Positions 59,715 to 64,000 of a DNA stretch of 64,000 nucleotides are shown here, piece after piece (the stretch's first letter is position 1; each line of letters begins with the position of its first letter). Under the pieces are notes generated by a model. It was not told the origin of the DNA. It was given only the letters and a program-made list of their open reading frames with translations, and did no database searches. The DNA comes from Collimonas sp. OK242. GTDB taxonomy: Bacteria; Pseudomonadota; Gammaproteobacteria; Burkholderiales; Burkholderiaceae_D. Location of the stretch: NCBI RefSeq assembly GCF_900107095.1, contig NZ_FNOR01000007.1, positions 211,357-275,356 of the forward strand. Reading direction: 5' to 3'. The position numbers were made by a program, and so were the translations under genes.

Positions 59715-60719
59715 TTACGAACTAATCGCCCGTAGTTCGCCGTTAAAAATTCCAGCTAGAGTTCGAGCGAACAATGCAGCGATTGTGATCGTAGCTAAAG
59801 CAAGAAGCCCTATAGCAATGCCTTGGGCCGCAATGTTTCTTTCATAGGAAAAAAACTTCAAGGCTGACACTGCGGACGCTGCCAGCGGAAAGCTAACTGA
59901 CCACCACGAAACCCGAAATGGACAGCAACGCGCAAGACTCCGAAGGCGAACTAGCAATACAGCCAATATGAAAATAGCCAGGAAAAACAATGCTTTCGCA
60001 AACAAATCGATTTGTTCCGTCGTTGTCACATAAGCGGAAAATCCCACTGAAAATGGCGCCACCAAAATGAGCAACGAAGGCTCCATAGCACTCGGCATTG
60101 GCGTTTGGAAAAGCAGCCTTGAAAAGATTAACGTGAACAGGGGAATCGCGAAAAAAAGACCAACTGCCAGCGCAAAAATCATCACGTCATGCAAGGCGGG
60201 CAGATCCAGCACAGGCAATCCAAGCGGCACGTCGAGCATGCCAACAACCGGAACAATCCATGCCGGAGTTGCATGTTCGATCTGCTGCTGCTGTCCCATC
60301 CAGCGACTTACCGTCCACAAGGCAAAGACAGTCATGGCGAGGGCGCCGGTAATCCAGAGAACCCTGGCTAGCACCAGGTTCCAATCCGCCAGAATGATCG
60401 GCAACAGCAACAGACTGATCCAGATCGTACCAAACAGGCTGCCCGCAATCGGGTGCATGAATTCATTCCGAACCACTTCCGGCGCCGTAACAAGCTTGGT
60501 GATATAGGAAAAAACAAGCGCAATAAAAGCGACAACTGCAAGTACGCCAATTATCAGGGATATCCATTCCGGCGCATTAAATAGGGAATGCGCCAACTTC
60601 CACGCGATACTCAATCCGCTCAATCCCATGACCGAACCAAAAAATCCCACCGGCAGATATTCAAAGCGCGGGGCAGCAAATTGCGCGTTCAGAGCGGTGC
60701 TTTTCATGTCATTCTCCAT
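59715..60719 (-). CDS. SLAC1/TehA-family anion channel or C4-dicarboxylate/tellurite-type transporter
   Basis: 334 aa with about 10 membrane helices. FEYLPVGFFGSVMGLSGLSI is the typical TehA/SLAC1 opening, with conserved proline/phenylalanine-lined pores. TehA homologues export or channel anions and can confer tellurite resistance. Next gene on the same strand is an AhpD-like protein 55 bp upstream, so a two-gene operon is likely. ATG 60707 is an alternative start. Confidence 0.85.
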   Translation of the reverse strand: MENDMKSTALNAQFAAPRFEYLPVGFFGSVMGLSGLSIAWKLAHSLFNAPEWISLIIGVLAVVAFIALVFSYITKLVTAPEVVRNEFMHPIAGSLFGTIWISLLLLPIILADWNLVLARVLWITGALAMTVFALWTVSRWMGQQQQIEHATPAWIVPVVGMLDVPLGLPVLDLPALHDVMIFALAVGLFFAIPLFTLIFSRLLFQTPMPSAMEPSLLILVAPFSVGFSAYVTTTEQIDLFAKALFFLAIFILAVLLVRLRSLARCCPFRVSWWSVSFPLAASAVSALKFFSYERNIAAQGIAIGLLALATITIAALFARTLAGIFNGELRAISS

Positions 60720-60774
60720 ACGGTTTTTAGCGGGACTCAGTGTCGGTCAGCTTCAGATTGACACGCGTGGCGGA

Positions 60775-61311
60775 TCAATCCGCAGCAGGGAAATCGACTG
60801 TTGTATCGTTTATCCGGTTAACCAGATTGGTGAAGGTAATGCTAGCAACAACCAGTGCGGTGTCGACAATTTGCGCGTCCGTGAAACCGGCTGTCTTGAC
60901 CGCATTCAGCACCTCGGACGACACGGTGCCGCGTGTTGAGACCAGGTTGCGTGAAAAATTTGCCAATGCATCGTTATGAACATCGCCGGATGGCTGACCG
61001 TGGCGCAGATTCAAGATGGCTTCGCGGCTCAAGCCGACTTTCTTGCCGATCAGCGTATGCGCAGCTAGGCAGTAATCGCAGGCTACAGCTTCACTGACCG
61101 CAAGCTTGACGATTTCGATTTCTTTGGCGCTGAGGCTGCCTTTTTTCAAGGCAGCATCCAGGTTGAGGGCCGCTTCAAGGGCTACCGGGCTGTTGCTGCC
61201 AATCGCAATATATGCGTTTGGCACCATGCCGACGGCTTTTTTGATGGCGCCGAACAATTGTGCCGCTTGGCCGGTGGCTTCGGATACTGCTTGGGTGTAA
61301 AGGCGGGTCAT
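60775..61311 (-). CDS. carboxymuconolactone decarboxylase / AhpD-family alkylhydroperoxidase-like protein
   Basis: 178 aa from ATG 61311 behind AAGGAAA. Contains the AhpD active site E..CxxC..H (SEAVACDYCLAAHTLIGKKV), which gives thiol peroxidase-like activity. Divergent from an AraC-type regulator, which probably controls it and the TehA-like gene. Confidence 0.88.
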   Translation of the reverse strand: MTRLYTQAVSEATGQAAQLFGAIKKAVGMVPNAYIAIGSNSPVALEAALNLDAALKKGSLSAKEIEIVKLAVSEAVACDYCLAAHTLIGKKVGLSREAILNLRHGQPSGDVHNDALANFSRNLVSTRGTVSSEVLNAVKTAGFTDAQIVDTALVVASITFTNLVNRINDTTVDFPAAD

Positions 61312-61449
61312 GATAATTTCCTTATGGTTAATTGAGGGGTTCTTATGCCTGCGTCGAAGCGGCATGAAATGAAGTATAGTCGGGCGAGTTGGGTTTATTA
61401 ATGCTTAAAAACTACTATAATTTGCTTATTCGTCTCAATCAAAAGCACC

Positions 61450-62382
61450 ATGGATGCCCTCAGCCGCCTGCTATCACTCTATCCGCTCAGCACCGCGCTT
61501 GATATCCGCTGCCACTTCGGCGCGCCGTGGGTGCTTGACCACGCCGCCACCGCGCGCGGCATCGCCCCCTATCATCTGGTCGTCTCGGGGAATGCATGGC
61601 TGGATGCAGCGGGACAAAAAGGGGTCGCCCTGCAGGCGGGCGACATCATTGTGTTCCCGAAAGGCAGCGCGCATCGCCTGTACACGGAAGGCGACGACGA
61701 ACTCACTCCGTTGCGCGACTTGTCCGAGTCGCAAGGGGTGCAAGTGGTGCAAGTCAAGGGCAATGGTGGCGACGGTCCAGTCACCGACATCTTGTGCGGC
61801 CAGTTTGAATTCGATCCTGGCGAGTCAAACACCTTGCTGGACGCTTTGCCGGAGATGATCCTGGTGCGCACCGAGGGTCGCCCCGACTTTGCGGGGCTGA
61901 AAGCCTTGATAACGATGCTGCGGGTCGAAACGGAAATCATGCGGCCAGGAGCGAGTGCGGTGGTGTCGCAGTTGTCGTCCGCCCTGTTCGCGCTGGTGAT
62001 CCGGGCGTGGCTGGAGCAAGCCGACGCAGTACCTGGCCTGTTTGCGGTATTGGCCGAACGGCGTTTGCAGGCGGCGCTGCAAGCGATGCTGGCCGCGCCG
62101 GAAAAACCATGGTCGCTGGATGATATGGCGGCAGCCTGCCACATGTCGCGCGCCACTTTCGCCCGCCTGTTCCGCAGCGTGGCCGGCACCACGCCCGCCT
62201 CCATGCTGATGCAGACGCGCATGGCGCAGGCCGCGCGATGGCTGACGCAAGGCAAGCGTTCAGTCGGCGACATCGGTGAAGCGGTCGGCTATCAATCGGA
62301 AGCCGCTTTCAATCGCGTGTTCAAGCGCTGCTTCGGTGTCGGCCCGGGCCAATACCGGCGCAGAGCGCTGATAAGTAGCTAA
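61450..62382 (+). CDS. AraC-family regulator with N-terminal cupin
   Basis: 310 aa. N-terminal cupin_6-type sensor (residues 1-190, WVLDHAATARGIAPYHLVVS), C-terminal AraC double helix-turn-helix (WSLDDMAAACHMSRATFARL, VGDIGEAVGYQSEAAFNRVF). Divergent from the AhpD-like/TehA-like pair; the 138-bp gap would hold the operators. Ends just before the long palindrome at 62461. Confidence 0.88.
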   Translation: MDALSRLLSLYPLSTALDIRCHFGAPWVLDHAATARGIAPYHLVVSGNAWLDAAGQKGVALQAGDIIVFPKGSAHRLYTEGDDELTPLRDLSESQGVQVVQVKGNGGDGPVTDILCGQFEFDPGESNTLLDALPEMILVRTEGRPDFAGLKALITMLRVETEIMRPGASAVVSQLSSALFALVIRAWLEQADAVPGLFAVLAERRLQAALQAMLAAPEKPWSLDDMAAACHMSRATFARLFRSVAGTTPASMLMQTRMAQAARWLTQGKRSVGDIGEAVGYQSEAAFNRVFKRCFGVGPGQYRRRALISS

Positions 62383-62460
62383 ACTATTCGCATGGTGGAT
62401 CCTTTTTACACCTTGCGGCGCCAGCCTTGGCAACATTGATGTGTTTTAAAGGTTGGCGTT

Positions 62461-62527
62461 AGCCCCCCCCCCGTTACTATATTCATACCCCTCATTCTGA
62501 GGTATGAATATAGTAACGGGGGGGGCT
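62461..62527. repeat. long perfect palindrome (about 27-bp arms)
   Basis: Arm AGCCCCCCCCCCGTTACTAT continues into ATTCATACC (62461-62489). It is mirrored by GGTATGAATATAGTAACGGG and GGGGGCT (62501-62527), around an 11-nt loop (CCTCATTCTGA). All pairs match except two extra C. It lies 78 bp after the AraC gene. Confidence 0.9.
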
Positions 62528-63126
62528 ACGCTCTGCACTCACACTTAAAGGGAGTACTCCATCGCGATTTCGCAGATTGCTCTCTACTTGCTGGGACGCT
62601 CAGCCCACACAGTTAGGTTGCCAGGAAGCGGGCACTGTCCATCGGCAGCTAACGCTGCATTTCTGCCGTTGGACCCGCGAGCCGTGACAGGCTGCTTGGG
62701 GTCGAAATCAACCAGTAGCGACCAGTTGAATCCGCCGCCAAATCCGGTCATTCGGAAATACCCTGCAAAGCCGACATTGCAACCGATAAATATGAAAAGT
62801 CAAATTGAAGGATAATTTTCAACACTACCGGAAACATAGCCGACGCCGTAAAGTGGTGCCATGTCTGAATCATCAGACCGTCAGTTCCCACGGTGAGCAT
62901 TCTTTTTCAGTACCGGGTGATGCACCCATTCATCGTATCCTGCTGTCGTATTGTTGCCAATGCTGCTATTGGCTGGCTTACTATCCTGATAGCGACCGTT
63001 CGGGATGGCGCATCAGTTCAACAGCGTTTATCCGCCATCGGTATTTCGCGGGTTTTATTTTTGCGTTTCCGGGGCGGCGGATAAATGCTATTCGTTAGGG
63101 CTCACATTTCACATCTGGGGAAGAAA
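62528..63126. other. long non-coding region
   Basis: About 600 bases. A short block CGACCAGTTGAATCCGCC here (about 62718) recurs near 59550, and GGTCATTCGG-like sequence also appears at both places. Possibly an intergenic repeat. No supported gene. Confidence 0.4.
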
Positions 63127-63540
63127 ATGAAGATGAGATTTTTGCTGGTCGTAGTCGGCCTACTGCTCGCAGGGTGCTCGATGTCAAAAGATACGGAACT
63201 AGCGGAAGCACAGGTTCCGTCTTTCCACGAACAATGGAATTCAGGCAGGTTCGACGATATCTATTCCTTGTCGTCGCAGGATTTAAAAGCGGCGACATCC
63301 CAACAGGATTTCGTATCCCTACTAGAGGCGATTAGTCGCAAACTTGGCAAGGTAAAGACTTCTAGCAAGGCAACGTCGAACACCGATTACAACCACATCA
63401 CTGGAACTTTCGTAAACCTCACCTACAAGTCAGTGTTCGACAATGGCCCAGCCGACGAGCAGTTTATTTATCGCCTCGATCATGGTGCACCAAAGCTGGT
63501 TGAATATCACATAAATTCAATCGCGCTCGTTACTAGGTGA
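63127..63540 (+). CDS. small lipoprotein, DUF3887/DUF4019-like
   Basis: 137 aa. MKMRFLLVVVGLLLAGCSMS with a lipobox; the mature part has LSSQDLKAATSQQDFVSLLE and two strands (ITGTFVNLTYKSVFDNGPAD) that resemble small beta/alpha periplasmic domains of that group. GGGGAAG precedes the ATG. Function unknown. Confidence 0.65.
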   Translation: MKMRFLLVVVGLLLAGCSMSKDTELAEAQVPSFHEQWNSGRFDDIYSLSSQDLKAATSQQDFVSLLEAISRKLGKVKTSSKATSNTDYNHITGTFVNLTYKSVFDNGPADEQFIYRLDHGAPKLVEYHINSIALVTR

Positions 63541-63658
63541 GCCTTAACAATTCATTCAAGCCGAAACCGCTTCGCGGCTCAATTCAGGCGCTGAAGGTCT
63601 AATCGTCACAGGCCGCTTTGGGGCGAAGCCCGCGTTTCACGAATGGCGCGGTTCGGCC

Positions 63659-63689
63659 CAGAGTGTGTAAAAACATAGAAATTCGTTGG
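63659..63689 (+). mobile_element. left end of an insertion sequence
   Basis: CAGAGTGTGTAAAAACATAG, then AAATTCGTTGG. It precedes a transposase 3' end encoded on the minus strand and resembles the remnant at 56656. Likely the terminal inverted repeat of an IS1182/IS5-like element that extends past the window. Confidence 0.6.
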
Positions 63690-63849
63690 CACGATCAATA
63701 ACGTGTTCAACGACCGCCATCCAAGTCACGAGAGCGGTTTATTCTGACGAGTTTTTCCGTCTGCGGCACGGAATATTTTTTGAGTGGCAGTCTAAAAACC
63801 GCCGCAATCCGCTCCAAATCACGTTCATTTTCACAGCAAAAAGAGCCCT

Positions 63850-64000
63850 TCAGGCCCGGATCTCTCGCATCAATCGGTCGACACCCAATATCTGCATTAC
63901 ACGTTTCAAATTGTAGGCAAGTACGTGCAGACTCATCTCGGTTTTGACCCGTTTCAAAGTCTTCGTCAAGAAGTGCGCCGATCCCATCCACAACTTGATC
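63850..64000 (-). CDS. IS transposase, C-terminal end (partial)
   Basis: 50 codons before the right edge: KLWMGSAHFLTKTLKRVKTE, then MSLHVLAYNLKRVMQILGVD and RLMREIRA-stop. The MSLHVLAYNLKRV segment is diagnostic of IS1182/IS1380-like DDE transposase C-termini. The rest lies outside the window. Confidence 0.85.
   Translation of the reverse strand, partial: IKLWMGSAHFLTKTLKRVKTEMSLHVLAYNLKRVMQILGVDRLMREIRA

Noticed and set aside
62588..62815. 75-codon frame after the long palindrome
   Set aside because: No ribosome binding site, Pro/Ser-rich random composition, and repeated intergenic sequence inside it.

Overview
The window looks like the replication-origin region of a betaproteobacterial chromosome of the order Burkholderiales. 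An Oxalobacteraceae genus such as Collimonas or Herbaspirillum is my best guess. The basis is the conserved block mnmE-yidC-yidD-rnpA-rpmH / dnaA-dnaN-gyrB at 37.7-48.0 kb, a GTP-type PEP carboxykinase, a PutA without a DNA-binding domain beside a divergent Lrp-type regulator, Bug-family receptors and a trimeric porin. No search was run, so the genus is inference.

0-20.6 kb is ordinary metabolism and transport: the start of putA with its Lrp-like regulator; a secreted phosphodiesterase; a LacI-type regulator divergent from a gluconokinase; a LysR regulator; pckG; a 2-hydroxyacid dehydrogenase; a three-gene membrane-bound GMC dehydrogenase (Tat small subunit, flavoprotein, triheme cytochrome c); an asparaginase-like protein; an M3 peptidase lipoprotein; and a porin.

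20.8-28.5 kb holds a binding-protein ABC importer, a Bug/TctC receptor and a TctDE-like two-component system. 28.5-36.3 kb holds a CsoR/FrmR-type repressor, a compact minor-pilin operon (pilV-pilX-pilY1-pilE, with pilW absent), a major-type pilin, a TMEM175-like channel, small envelope proteins, an AI-2E transporter with an internal deletion, and a dodecin gene flanked by two near-identical copies of a small RNA that carries an anti-Shine-Dalgarno sequence.

36.4-48.0 kb is a low-GC EpsG-like polymerase gene followed by the origin-linked housekeeping block. Just after gyrB comes an accessory island. It contains three consecutive toxin-antitoxin modules (GNAT/DUF1778, MbcA/RES, HipBA) and then a minus-strand operon at 52.0-56.6 kb that I read as an unusual RiPP biosynthetic cluster. 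The operon has a 64-aa precursor peptide behind a strong ribosome binding site, an arginase-fold enzyme (likely peptide arginase, Arg to Orn), two JmjC/cupin oxygenases, a HExxH peptide beta-hydroxylase-like enzyme, and a GNAT acyltransferase. The five enzyme genes are chained by 4-nt stop/start overlaps. An IS-end remnant lies just upstream. I see no dedicated transporter, leader peptidase or lanthipeptide/radical-SAM enzyme.

57-64 kb is looser: an Ala/Lys-rich exported protein, a glycine-zipper protein, gene remnants, a SLAC1/TehA-like channel, an AhpD-like protein with an AraC regulator, a very long perfect palindrome, a small lipoprotein, and the end of an IS element whose transposase runs off the window. 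No tRNA, rRNA or CRISPR array was seen.
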